Positions 19,781 through 29,800 of a stretch of 64,000 bases of DNA are shown piece after piece. Both the position numbers and the translations under genes were made by a program. The notes below the pieces were generated by a model, which saw nothing but the letters and a program-made list of their open reading frames with translations, was not told the origin of the DNA and ran no database searches. Source of the DNA: Plantago major (taxonomy: Eukaryota > Streptophyta > Magnoliopsida > Lamiales > Plantaginaceae); contig JAIFAC010000476.1 in the NCBI GenBank assembly GCA_026545765.1, forward strand, positions 26,360 through 90,359. Direction: 5' to 3'. Numbering within the stretch: position 1 is the first letter of the stretch; each line of letters opens with the position of its first letter.

Positions 19781-20785
19781 TGATAAGACCGTAATTTAGA
19801 GGTTCATCATGTCCTTTTAACCGTACTTTTGTTAGTCTTTGTCATTATTTTATAGTGTTATTGTTCATTTTTACGCTTTTGTGTTTTAGTTATGTTTTGT
19901 AGGTTTTCTTAGGTTTTAGTTATGAACCGGAGGAGAAACGTTGCATTTTTGAATGTCACTTTTGAGTTAGAACTCTAAAAAATTCAAGAAGAAGGCTCCG
20001 AGATCGACTCCCGCGGAAAACAAGTATTTGTGAAGAAACAGGACCGTGTCGCGACTCGCTTTTTAGTAGTGTCGGGACACGAAGTTACGAGGCTGATATT
20101 CTGGGTTTTTTGTCCGTGTCGCGACACGCTTTGAAATGATGTCGTGTCACGAACATACGAAGCGAAATTGTTCCTGAAAGACGAGTGTGTCGCGATACGC
20201 TTTTAAGTGGTGTCGCAACACGGCTCGACCAAGCCTACTCGGATTGTAACTTCTATATATGTTGTTTTTTACCTCTTTTTCATATTACTTTGAATTCAAT
20301 CAATTGGAAAATCTCATTGAACCCTATTAATGATCTTGTAAGATTTGATCTTGGTTATTCATCTCGTAATCACATACGATTAAATCGATTCGTTCGAAGG
20401 TTTGAGATTCAATTACTTTTAATTAAACTTTCTTGTGATCGTTTATGCTTGATATTGTTATCTTCATCAATCTTATATCTATCATGTCATCAAATATGAA
20501 TATGTATGTTGTTTGCATGATCATGAGTAGCTAATATCTTAACGTGTGGTAGTGATATGATGATTCACATGTATTAGGGTATAATCTTGAATTCATTAAA
20601 TGCGAGTTAAGCTAGTCTAAAATCTTACGTAAAACACATTAATTAGATTCACTAGTCTAAGATATTCAAATCATTTATTCAGGATTACTTGTCGACTATC
20701 CTAATCTAGTAGAACACTGCTAATAACAACCAAATTCGTGGAATCCAATTAAGTGAATAAAGGCGAAATATAAAATAGAAGGAGT
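19781..20785 (+). repeat. Tat/Athila-like LTR with GTGTCGCGACAC palindrome array (boundaries approximate)
   Basis: The left end TGATAAGACCG abuts the broken gag frame. The interior shows the layout shared with the LTRs at 49.6, 54.4 and 55.9 kb: an array of short GC-rich palindromes (20046-20222), a TATA box (TATATAT, 20254-20260) 32 bp after the array, and a conserved ATGAGTAGCTAA (20523-20534). No coding region. The right end lies near 20785 but no duplication could be assigned, so the extent is uncertain. Confidence 0.65.
20046..20222. repeat. Array of six 12 bp palindromes (consensus GTGTCGCGACAC)
   Basis: Copies start at about 20046, 20069, 20116, 20138, 20189 and 20209. They come in pairs separated by a variable CTTT-containing spacer, giving three larger units of about 70 bp. 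Several copies are imperfect, but each keeps GTCG or CGAC half-sites. The array sits directly upstream of a TATA box. Confidence 0.85.
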
Positions 20786-21634
20786 CGAGTGCAATATGCG
20801 ATCGATGGTATTGTGAAAACAAATTGAACACTTGCACTATCACTCTCCCCCTTTTTGCCAATCTTCACAAGACATCACTTGTAGATAAACATTAGTATTG
20901 AACTGAACAATACTCCCCCTGAATAACAAAAGTCATACCTACTTATAAAATTAGCAAAATAAACCTTGTTTCCCTTTATCCAATTTTTGTTTTCAATCTT
21001 TCCCTTTATTCAAAAAGTGTTTTAGAAAATATGCTTCTTTCTGTCACCTTATGTTTACCAAACTCTATTTTTATAAGTACGGTGAAGTAGTAGTTCAAGT
21101 GTTTAAATTACATCCCAGACTATCCTACAGGGAATAGACTCCCTTGTCAAAATAAGCAGTGTTCAGAGACAGTTAAGATAGACAATTAAGCATATAAACA
21201 AAATAAAACATTAAAACAACAGAAAATAGGTTTATTCTGCAATATCTTCTCTCCCCTTCTTGTGTAGAAAGCAAATCCTCCATTTCTTCCAGGGATCTCA
21301 GAAGGACCAAGAGCTCCTCATTCTTCTCAGCAATCTCCCTTTCTTTGTCAATTATTTGTTACTTGAGGAGATCCACTCCAACCTGCAGTGAAGCAGTAGA
21401 CCTGGGTGTATTGTCTACACCAGAGCCAGTGGCCATAGAGGTCTGTCAATGAAACTACCAATGAAAATCATGGACCTTGTTACCAAACACCATCACCTTA
21501 GCAATCTTCATCACCTGAGTATTCTCTATCACCACTTCCTTGTCATTGGGAACAAAGCCTTTATCCACTAAAATCTTATAGATAAGACAGGGAAAGGGAA
21601 GAATATTCTTGGTGCCTTTCTTATGTGGGCAAGC
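20786..21634 (-). other. Region 3' of env-like copy 2 with polypurine tract
   Basis: On the minus strand the reading after the env-like stop still shows CPHKKGTKNILPFPCLIYKI in another frame (about 21640-21570), so the ORF was once longer. Farther on, CTCTCCCCCTTTTTGCC (20843-20859) is, on the minus strand, a GGCAAAAAGGGGGAGAG polypurine tract of the kind that primes plus-strand DNA synthesis just before a 3' LTR. Only about 60 bp of possible LTR (starting TGATAGTGCAAG) remain before the neighbouring insertion. Confidence 0.6.
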
Positions 21635-22483
21635 TTAGATGGTGGCAAAAACTCGAGAGGCGAGATCAACATTCATCACCTCATTCATATCCAATTCCTC
21701 ATCATTCTCATCCTCAACAACATCACTTAAACCCCACGCAGTATTAATCAAGGCAGGACTAAAATCATAAATTTTTCCACGCACAAAAGTCTTATAATAC
21801 TTGGGGGAAAGGGGATTATCACAGTGCACAGACAGGTTGCAATAGAACTCTTTGACCACATCAGCAACATAGGACCCAGATTCAGAAATAGATCCAATCA
21901 TACCCCGACTGGTGAGGAAATCAAACACCCTATACAGTTTAAAATCACACTCATGCATAATCTTTTCAACCCAAATCTTTCTCTTACCTAGGTTTTTCCA
22001 CTCGACACTAATCTCCTTTGTTTCAAATCGAGCATTAAAAGTAGGATATTTAAAGTCGAGCAATACCTCAGGATCAATGGAAGTGCCATCATCAGACTCC
22101 TCAGTAGCACCAGCTTCATCAATGTCGAGATCTATAATCTCCAGATTCTGCTCAGGCGGGCTGGAAGCCACCAAATCGGGCCTTTCGGTTCCTAGATCCT
22201 CAGTTTCCAGAGTAGAGGAGAGAGGAGTAGAGATGATGTGGGGTTGGTTTGGCTGTGCATGAGCCTTCTTCTTCTTCTTCTTCGACCCAGAATGATGTCG
22301 TTTCCACCGGAGGAATTTTGGGCCAAGTCCCCAACTAGGGTTCTGCCTAAGAGAGATTTCTATGAGTGGGAAAGGGGAGCCATTGAGATTGGTGGTGTTT
22401 GCAATTGAGAGATCTTGGGTGAGAGAAGAGAGGGAGTTTGAATAATTATGAGAGGGAATTGAGGTTTGAGCGGTTAGGTACAC
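21635..22483 (-). CDS. Env-like/extra ORF of a copia element, copy 2 (PF20167-like)
   Basis: This 282-residue frame is the best preserved copy. Residues 60-80 hold a basic cluster (FLRWKRHHSGSKKKKKK) that resembles a nuclear localisation signal. Residues 90-140 are acidic (IDLDIDEAGATEESDDG), and residues 145-275 match the putative plant transposon protein domain (FNARFETKEISVEWKNLGKR, VKEFYCNLSVHCDNP, KIYDFSPALINTAWGLSD). Function is unknown. Related ORFs follow pol in Sirevirus-type elements. No signal peptide or membrane segment is seen, which speaks against a true envelope protein. The C-terminus is cut by a stop, and related sequence continues in another frame. Confidence 0.75.
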   Translation of the reverse strand: MYLTAQTSIPSHNYSNSLSSLTQDLSIANTTNLNGSPFPLIEISLRQNPSWGLGPKFLRWKRHHSGSKKKKKKAHAQPNQPHIISTPLSSTLETEDLGTERPDLVASSPPEQNLEIIDLDIDEAGATEESDDGTSIDPEVLLDFKYPTFNARFETKEISVEWKNLGKRKIWVEKIMHECDFKLYRVFDFLTSRGMIGSISESGSYVADVVKEFYCNLSVHCDNPLSPKYYKTFVRGKIYDFSPALINTAWGLSDVVEDENDEELDMNEVMNVDLASRVFATI

Positions 22484-22787
22484 GGGAAGGGTGTAAATAA
22501 GGAAAAGTAGGTTTAGGTCATGGGCTTGAGAGTGTTGGGCCTGGTTTGTGGGCTTGTGTGGCTATGGATCAGAATAATGTGTCTAAGAATAATCCTTTAG
22601 TCCAATCGATCTAGTACATTATCCTGTAACACATGTTTGTACTCAAAATAACTGCACGTAAACAAGAGAGTTAGAAAATAGAGAATCTTTAAGGGTAGGA
22701 TAATTAAAATTTAAGAAATAATCTGAACTCAAGGTACAATTCAATTCAAAACTGCGTATTTCTTAAATACAGTTGCCCAAAAATATT
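22484..22787 (-). repeat. Leader of env-like copy 2, first half, ending in the element F target site
   Basis: Nearly the same as the equivalent part of 11975-12425. It ends with ATATT (22783-22787), the left half of the target duplication of element F (right half AGATT, 29550-29554). No ORF. Confidence 0.75.
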
Positions 22788-23848
22788 TAAAAGTTCACTG
22801 TTCTGTACAATGTTACATCAACAGTGAACATAGTCGTACAGTTTTTACTATGCGGGGCATTATTGTAATATTACCTTCTTCACTAATATTTAACCTAGTT
22901 CGTTAGGTTTGGTTTTCTGTGTCAACAGGTCCAAGATTTAGGAGATCTAAAAGAGTCTTGAATAGATTGGTCTATTTAATAAAAAGATTGAAGAAAAAGA
23001 TTCTTTGGAGAAAATATCTCAACAGGACTTTTGAAGATGAGGGAAAACGTGGAAAGAAGATCTGGAATCGATTATTGACATGTTATATATAGAAGATCTA
23101 GATCTGGAAGTAATTGGAGATTCACTGTTTTGTACATTGCTACATCAACAGTTAACATAACAGTTCATGCGGTGTGAAAGCAAAGAGATGAGAATTATGG
23201 AAAGCAAATCAAGAAGATTCTGGAGACTTGGAAGAAAGAGAGAAGCCTTGCTCAGCTCGAAGTGCTTAAGGAAAGAAGATAAAAAAGACTATGAAAAAGC
23301 AAGATATCAAAGATATGATAAGCATGGAAAGAAATCAAGATCTGACCTTGGTTGAATAAACTCAGCTATAAATACAACACCAAGGGCAGATTGAGAGTAT
23401 CGAGTTTAAGAAGACTAGAAGCTTTCTTAGCATACAGTTTATACATCTTCTAGTCTTTGTACTTGTCACTCTTGCTAGACTTTGTGGCTATCAGTTGGAT
23501 AGGGATAGTATCTCCATCATCTAGACTTTTCTAGATCTGTAGCTATTGAATAGGTAGCACTATTCTGATTTGTTTAGCTTTGCAGTTCAAGCTTTCGATC
23601 TTGTGAATATCTTGAACCTAAGTTTTTGTAAATTCACTCATCATTGTTAGTGGATATTTGGCTCAGGCTCGGCTGGTATTTTCTACATACCAGCTTAAAG
23701 AAAAACAACTCTGAGTACTTTACTTATTTTCGTTGTGTATTGTTTTTCTGTCTTGAGTCACTGTTACTTGAACTGTTATATCAACATTAATATTAACAGA
23801 ATAGTTTTACAGTATATTAGTACAAGTCCTGATCCTTATATTCTTTCA
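22788..23848 (+). repeat. 5' LTR of element F
   Basis: The 1061 bp LTR matches 28491-29549 over its full length with scattered substitutions. It starts TAAAAGTTCACTG, where the 3' copy has TGAAAGTTCACTG, so the terminal TG has mutated to TA. It ends TATATTCTTTCA. The primer site follows after two bases. It contains a TATA-like GTTATATATAG near 23085 and a second TATAAATACAAC near 23370. Confidence 0.92.
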
Positions 23849-23850
23849 AT

Positions 23851-23865
23851 TGGCATCAAGAGCCA
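23851..23865 (+). promoter_or_regulatory. Primer-binding site of element F
   Basis: TGGCATCAAGAGCCA starts two bases after the LTR end. It resembles the initiator tRNA-Met site TGGTATCAGAGC with one substitution and one inserted base, so it is probably a decayed copia primer site. Confidence 0.75.
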
Positions 23866-23999
23866 GCCACTTAATTAATAAGTGTGTGGATTTTGTACTA
23901 ATTATGGATTGGAAAACCAGTTTAAGAACTCATATCAGATCAATTGGTGTGTGTTCTTGGAAATCTGTCTTGGACGGTTCCATTTTCTTGTGCTACCAC

Positions 24000-24532
24000 C
24001 AGATCCTGATGGTGATCTAGTACTGAAACCGGAAGGCAAATGGGATGCAGATTAATGGACTGAGTCTGGCCATGATGAAAAAGCACTTAATGCTATTTTC
24101 AGCTATGTGGACTCCCATATGTTCATGATGATCCAGAATTGTACCACTACCAAGAAAACTTGGGAAACCCCACGAACTCACTATGAGAAAGAATAGGCTA
24201 ATGAGTCCTCTGGGTCTGGTACTAGACATGTCATGTCTTTGTCCACTGTCTTCAATAAAAATGATCAGTGTTGGTTCAACAGTGAGATCAACAACACTCT
24301 GGATTAAACGGTCTATCTAGATTATGATGACTCTGACTATGTGGATGATTTAAGTGGCAATAGTATCTTTGGCCATAATCTGAGATGCTTTGTAGGTTCT
24401 CTTGTTTCTAGTGCAGATTACTCCCAGGAAGATGAACTTTCTCAAGAACAGACGAAGAGATATGTGAAATCACTAGTAAGAGTGACCACCAAGGTAACTG
24501 AAAGCAGATCACATCTTTGCCAAGCCAGATGA
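24000..24532 (+). pseudogene. Element F gag N-terminal part with stops
   Basis: One frame, with several stops, reads KALNAIFSYVDSHMF then QNCTTTKKTWETP, the typical copia Gag segment (UBN2/DUF4219 type), followed by an acidic YVDDLSGNSIFGHN part and SQEQTKRYVKSLVRV. The stops near 24054, 24196 and 24306 prevent Gag production. Confidence 0.7.
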
Positions 24533-24536
24533 GGTA

Positions 24537-25409
24537 TTGGCACAAGGTTTTGTAGGAACCACTGGTAGAGAATATCAGGAGAACTCTAATAATGATAAAA
24601 TCTCTGAAACTTCTGATTTCTCTAAACATCCTTCCTTTGCTAAAGATGTTTCTGTGTTTGATAAAGAAAAGGATACTAACAAGGATTTTAAGAAAACTTT
24701 AGTGTGTCAATTTTGTTTCAAAACTGATCACATGAACCCTTTTTGTTTTCTATATCGAAAAACCTTTTCCAGAAACCTAAATTCTTACAGTACTTTCAAT
24801 ACTGCCGAGACCAGTGTTGAATCAACAGTCACTGAACAGACTTCTCAGAAAACCAATTCGATAGTGACTGTTAAAGCAATGGTGAGGAATAGTAAGACTG
24901 TCAAATGTATGAAAGTTTGGGTTCACAAACTTAGTTTAGTATGCAAAGGGGTTTTCTCTCCAGTAAATACTAACCATGCAGGTACGTGTTACTTCAACAG
25001 TGGGTGCTCAAGGCACATGACCGGTACAAAAGAGTACCCTAAGGACTTCATACAGATAGGTGTAGTCACTTATGGAGGTACTCAAGGTAAGACCTTGGGA
25101 AAGGGAACCTTGAACTTGAAAGGATTTCCTAGTCTCAAGAATGTTCTCTTGACTTATGGATTAACTGCCAAATTGCTAAATGTGAGCCATACATGTGATG
25201 ATAATCTGAAAGTACACTTTGATAAACACGCATGTGATGTTTTTGATATGAACTACAATAGTGTGCTAACTAGTGTCAGGTCTCATGATAATTGCTATGT
25301 TATGACTAATGAAGCAAAGCCTGTTTTTGTGAATGTTAGTGTTAATCTAACTTTGCCGAGTTTAGAACAAGATGAGCAATTGAAAAGAGCGTCTTTGTTA
25401 GACCAATAG
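24537..25409 (+). CDS. Element F gag C-terminus and protease with Asp to Asn change
   Basis: The 290-residue frame has a CCHC-like motif CQFCFKTDHMNPFC near residue 58 and the copia protease signature near residue 155 as YFNSGCSRHMTG. The catalytic Asp of DSG is Asn here, so the protease should be inactive. Later parts (TYGGTQGKTLGKGTLNLKGF, LNVSHTCDDNLKVHFDK) continue toward the GAG-pre-integrase domain. The frame is otherwise open. The change is a G to A transition, fitting the C to T decay pattern in this window. Confidence 0.82.
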   Translation: MAQGFVGTTGREYQENSNNDKISETSDFSKHPSFAKDVSVFDKEKDTNKDFKKTLVCQFCFKTDHMNPFCFLYRKTFSRNLNSYSTFNTAETSVESTVTEQTSQKTNSIVTVKAMVRNSKTVKCMKVWVHKLSLVCKGVFSPVNTNHAGTCYFNSGCSRHMTGTKEYPKDFIQIGVVTYGGTQGKTLGKGTLNLKGFPSLKNVLLTYGLTAKLLNVSHTCDDNLKVHFDKHACDVFDMNYNSVLTSVRSHDNCYVMTNEAKPVFVNVSVNLTLPSLEQDEQLKRASLLDQ

Positions 25410-25749
25410 TTGTGGCAACAATGGCTCACAATGACTTCTCAGAAGAATCAGCTGAAAAGAACAAAGGATATAGAGCTGCACTAAGTCTCCTTGTGAATCC
25501 TATCTGATACGAATTGCGATCTAAAGAATGGGCAAATCCAAGTTAACCTCTGAAACATGTAAGGTTACCGTTGTAAGAACAGTTGATCCAACACAGTACA
25601 TAACAGTGATAGAAAATCCTGTTTACTTTCCTGATTGCAAGCCCAGGATCATGTTCTCAGTAAGTTCATGGTATCTACCTAACCCTAAAACATCCCACTT
25701 AATTACTGTTAAGAGATTATTGAGCTCTATATACAGGATGTTAGCTTAG
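25410..25749 (+). other. Element F, remnants around the deletion
   Basis: The sequence is full of stops and shows no clear integrase motif. The frame 25528-25749 resembles nothing known. The integrase-RT part expected here (over 2 kb in related elements) is missing. Confidence 0.45.
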
Positions 25750-26211
25750 GATTATGGTATAGTAGAGGCCGACACTAATCGAAGTGGATTTAGTAATCTT
25801 TGGTTGGCGAGAGATTCGGATGACATGAAATCTGCCGGTGGTGGATGTCTTTATTTTGTGAAAAACTTGGTATCATAGTTTAGTAGAAAACGAACTGATG
25901 TTTACATATCTATTGCTAAACCAACATGTGCGATCTCTAGTAACTGTGTCACTCAATTGCCCTGTGTGACTTATATGATAACTGATTTTGAAGGCATGAG
26001 TGACAATTTCCTAATGCTATGTGGCTGCCTTAGAACCAAAATCAGCAATCATGTCAACCTAATTGGTACAATACATCATTCTAGTAGTCACTCAAGTAAG
26101 TTAAAAGTTGTTGATACATGTCTTATACAATCCCAAAAACAACTTTATAGGTTACTAGGTTATAAGAGAGTTCTTGATTTTCGGGAATCTCTTATTCTGT
26201 GCTTAACTTGA
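25750..26211 (+). pseudogene. Element F RNase H remnant
   Basis: The frame reads EADTNRSGFSNLWLARDS, DMKSAGGGCLYFVKNLVS and then FSRKRTDVYISIAKPTCAIS, which aligns by eye with the copia RNase H block (DADWAG, RKSTSGGCFYLGNNLVSWFSKKQ, STAEAEYIA). All catalytic acidic residues but the first are altered, and a TAG interrupts it. The following frame (25957-26211) continues the match only weakly. Confidence 0.6.
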
Positions 26212-26439
26212 TTAAAAGGGTTGATTGCACTGTTAACTTAACATCACAGTCTAACAGTGCATATTTGTTTGTGATGTGTGTACATTCTTATCTGAAGTCT
26301 TCCTTGTCCCTGAGTTAATTAATTTATGCATCTTACTGGACGTGTAGTACTTGAAAAAGTCTTTTGGTCTTTGTCTCTAGTCTTGGCACTTTCTTTCTCT
26401 CCTCAACCCCTCGTATTGGACTGCAGTTTGCCTGTTATG

Positions 26440-26545
26440 GAAGTAAAAAAAAAAAAAAGATGGAAAAAGAGCCCAATGGAGGCCAATGCAAAAAGAGCCC
26501 AATGTTGGCCAAATGGAAAAAGAGCCCAATGGAGGCATATTTTTA
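26440..26545. repeat. A-tract and short tandem repeat AAAAAGAGCCCAATGGAGGC
   Basis: A run of 14 A is followed by three copies of a unit of about 30 bp (AAAAAGAGCCCAATG plus GAGGCCAA or TTGGCCAA). It lies in the deleted part of element F and encodes nothing recognised. Confidence 0.75.
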
Positions 26546-27120
26546 CTTTATATTTGTTGGCAATCTCTGGGTTCTCTCACTTTCAAAAATGGAAGTTTGC
26601 CTCTCTGAGACTACATTGAGTCCCTGCATGAAACTTAAACAGAGCCCAACACTTACTTCCTGTTTTTAATGAATCTGCAGTCTGTGTTAAACTTCTCTTC
26701 TTCTATGATTGAGTGCTGATTCATAAGTTTCAAGATCCAGTGTGATTGAACCATGTATTGTCTTTTCCAGTAAGATACGATATCTATTGTATCTCTAATT
26801 ATAGGACAATTTCATATTGGGTGGTTTCCTTGAGGGGGAGTGCGAATATGCTTGTGTGCTTGAGTAGATCAATCTTAGGTTAGGCTGAAAGCACTGTTGG
26901 TTAAATAAAAGTTATATGATCCTTGGGTTGTCACTCGAATCATGATACTTTGAGTTTCTCTTGATAACTTCATCTAGTATTGTGTAGCTTAAGCGTCAGA
27001 ATCTTCTTTAGTCTATTTTGGTTACTTGTTCTTCGAAGATTGCTGCAATCCTTGTCTAACAGTCTTTACATACATTGGTATGAAAAGATATCTTGTGCAA
27101 TTTTCCTTCTTAAACAGGTA
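26546..27120 (+). other. Post-pol spacer of element F
   Basis: No ORF with recognisable content. It contains a GAGGGGGAGTG string near 26834. It appears to be noncoding retrotransposon sequence before the env-like remnant. Confidence 0.4.
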
Positions 27121-27960
27121 GTTATCACCCACTTCCATCACCACTCCTCTCATCCTTGCTAGTCCAGAAACCTGCACTCCACCCGTCTATCACAACAAGG
27201 TCACTGGACTTCGCTCTTCTCCAAAGAAACCTACATTTTCTGATAATTTGGTTATCCCTCCCTTTAATTCTGATACTGAGGGATTCATTCCCATGAATGA
27301 AGTCACAGAAAGTTCCTAGGCAAAGGAAGAAGTAGGCACTAACTTTTTGGAACATGAAGCCCTAAAATTCGGACAATGAAACCTCTTTGTAAGGGGATGC
27401 AAACTCTGAGGAAGATGATTCATGAGCTCTAGTGTGGACATCGATGAAGAAAATTTGGGCCAGAATCCAGTGATGAATCTATGGGGGAAGAAGTAAGCTA
27501 TTAGTCCAACTGTTGAGACAACAACGGACATATGAGGTTGCTAAAATTCTCGAATAGTGGCTATGTGATTATGTGGGATAAGGAACTTAAAAGCCAAGGG
27601 TGCAACATCCCCTTTCTCTGCGTTACTTAGGATATGCATCCATCACTGTCTTCCCACCAATGCCAATGTCATTAGCTCTGGAGCTGCTGAACTTCTGAAT
27701 TAAATGATGACTGGTATGAGTTTCATCATGGGAAAAAGGTTTGTCAACCATCTGGGTACTTTTCGGTTTAGAGGAGATCAAGGCAAGCTTATCTACCCTT
27801 CTGCATTGTATGGCATGATCTGTGATCTAGGATTCATGAAGGGGAAAGGTAGCAATTTGAAAATGAATTTGCATACTGTAAGTGTCTCACATCATCTTCT
27901 AGGAGTAATTAGGAAGCATGATATTTTGGGTGGAGCAAGTATCTGAAAATTCCATGACTG
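27121..27960 (+). pseudogene. Element F env-like ORF remnant
   Basis: Pieces in one or two frames read NKVTGLRSSPKKPTFSDNLV, then PPFNSDTEGFIPMNE (about 27190-27310), and MGKRFVNHLGTFRFRGDQGK followed by LIYPSALYGMICDLGF (27704-27946). The last piece resembles the part after the putative plant transposon protein domain, where related proteins read LPFPSLIYGIL-like sequence. Stops and frameshifts break it up. It sits between pol remnants and the polypurine tract, the expected place for the extra ORF of a Sirevirus. Confidence 0.55.
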
Positions 27961-28109
27961 TTGAAGTCGCTGTTGGGATAACATTGTTAGCTCCACATAT
28001 TCCTCTCCCAGCTGCTGCAGGTGATCAAGCCCTCTTGGATCTATATTAGCCTAGATGGACAAATTGTAGGATTTCTTCCAAATTCAAAGCCCTCTAATAG
28101 GTTTTTCTT

Positions 28110-28490
28110 TCATCCTGACAAGGGGGAGAACGGTTTGGAATGGTTTGGAACAATGCTAAGTTATGTTCTTACTTGATGTGTTATATGTTCTTAGCATTAA
28201 TAAGGGGTTTCGGATTAAGGGGGAGACTGTGTATTAAGGGGGAGATATTTTCTTGAGGGGGAGTTCTCTGATTCTTTGCAGGTATTGAGAAGGTGCTGTG
28301 AAGAAAGACAAAAAGGGGGAGATTGAAAGTGCAGCATTGACTGCTGTCTTGTTTCAGCATTGCAAAGAACACTGTATACTGCACTTAATTCACAAGTGTG
28401 TGTTAATTGATTTTGTCTTTATTCACTAACCACTGAGTGCAGGATTTGAAACAGAAAACCTTATGTGAAGAAAGGCAATAAGGGGGAGAT
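28110..28490 (+). repeat. Series of polypurine-tract-like sequences before the 3' LTR
   Basis: AAGGGGGAGA or a close variant occurs at about 28118, 28219, 28239, 28314 and 28480. Two of them (28314 and 28480) are followed by the same TTGAAAGT context as the LTR start. The last one directly precedes the 3' LTR at 28491 and should be the functional tract. The others may be old duplicates or remnants of earlier LTR starts. Confidence 0.7.
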
Positions 28491-29549
28491 TGAAAGTTCA
28501 CTGTTCTGTACAATGTTACATCAACAGTAAACTTAGCCGTACAGTTTTTACTGTGCATGGCATTATTGTAATATTGCCTTCTTCACTAATATTTAACCTA
28601 GTTCATTAGGTTTGGTTTTCTGTGTGAACAAGTCCAAGATTTAGGAGATATAAAAGAGTCTTGAATAGATTGGTCTATTTAAAGAAAAAATTGAAGAAAA
28701 AGATTCTTTGGAGAAAATATCTCAACAAGACTTTTGAAGATTAGGACAAACGTGGAAAGAAGATCTGGAATCGATTATTGACATGTTATATATAGTAGTT
28801 CCAGATCTGGAAGTAATTGAAGATCCACTGTTTTGTACATTGCTACATCAACAATAATATAACAGTTCCTGCGGTGTGAAAGCAAAGAGATGAGAATTAA
28901 GGAAGCAAATCAAGAAGATTCTGGAGACTTGGAAGAAAGAGAGAAGCCTTGCTCAGCTCAAAGTGCTTAAGGAAAGAAGATCAAAAAGTCTATGGAAAAG
29001 CAAGATATCAAAGATATGATAAGCATGGAAAGAAATCAAGATCTGACCTTGGTTGAATAAAATCAGGTATAAATACAACACCAAAGGTAGATTGAAGAGT
29101 ATCGAGTTTAAGCAGACTAGAAGCATTCTTAGCGTACAGTTTATACATCTTCTAGTCTTTGTACTTGTCACTCTTGCTAGACTTTATAGCTATCAGTTGG
29201 ATAGGGATAGTATCTCGATCATCTAGACTTGTCTAGATCTGTAGCTATTGAATAGGTAGCACTATTCTGATTTGTTTAGCTTTGCAGTTCAAGCTTTTGA
29301 TCTTGTGAAAGTCTTGAACCTGTGTTTTTGTAAATTCACTCATCATTGTTAGTGGATATTTGCCTCAGGCTCGGCTGGTATTTTCTACATACCAGCTTAA
29401 GGAAAAACAACTCTGAGTACTTTACTTATTTCCGTTGTGTATTGTTTTTCTGTCTTGAGTCACCGTTACTTGAACTGTTATATCAATATTGATATTAACA
29501 GAATAGTTTACAGTATATAAGTACAAGTCCCGATCCTTATATTCTTTCA
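28491..29549 (+). repeat. 3' LTR of element F
   Basis: 1059 bp, starting TGAAAGTTCACTG and ending TATATTCTTTCA, with the target duplication AGATT next (29550-29554). It pairs with 22788-23848. Differences are scattered single substitutions and 1-2 bp indels, so the insertion is moderately old. Confidence 0.92.
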
Positions 29550-29554
29550 AGATT

Positions 29555-29800
29555 TTTCTAGCTCCCCATCAACACTTACCAGACTTAAGTCCTCTCAAGA
29601 CGTAGACCTATATGATATGTATATGCAAAGTGACCTATATGATATAAAGAAAGCAGTGTTGCAAATACTATGGTGTTATCAAAACACCCATGTGCACAAC
29701 TCAAGTGTAGACTCATTAGAAAACTTTTATAGTACAACTCAACAACCTTTTTTGTGCAAAAAACAATAGGGTGATACTCTTATTTGATATGATTAACCAC
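29555..29800 (-). repeat. Leader of env-like copy 2, second half
   Basis: It continues the sequence interrupted at 22783 and matches 12425-12676 closely. Homology to copy 1 ends at 29800, exactly where the coding frame of element E's env-like gene begins to diverge. No ORF. Confidence 0.72.

Larger units (their letters stand above)
23849..28490 (+). mobile_element. Element F: internally deleted Sirevirus-type copia element
   Basis: Between two matching LTRs lie, in + order, a primer site, a gag fragment, a second zinc knuckle and protease, a short RNase H remnant, env-like remnants and a polypurine tract. The integrase and almost all of RT are missing between about 25410 and 25750. With its 5 bp target duplication the whole insertion spans 22783-29554. 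It split env-like copy 2 into two parts that join perfectly when compared with copy 1. Confidence 0.9.
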
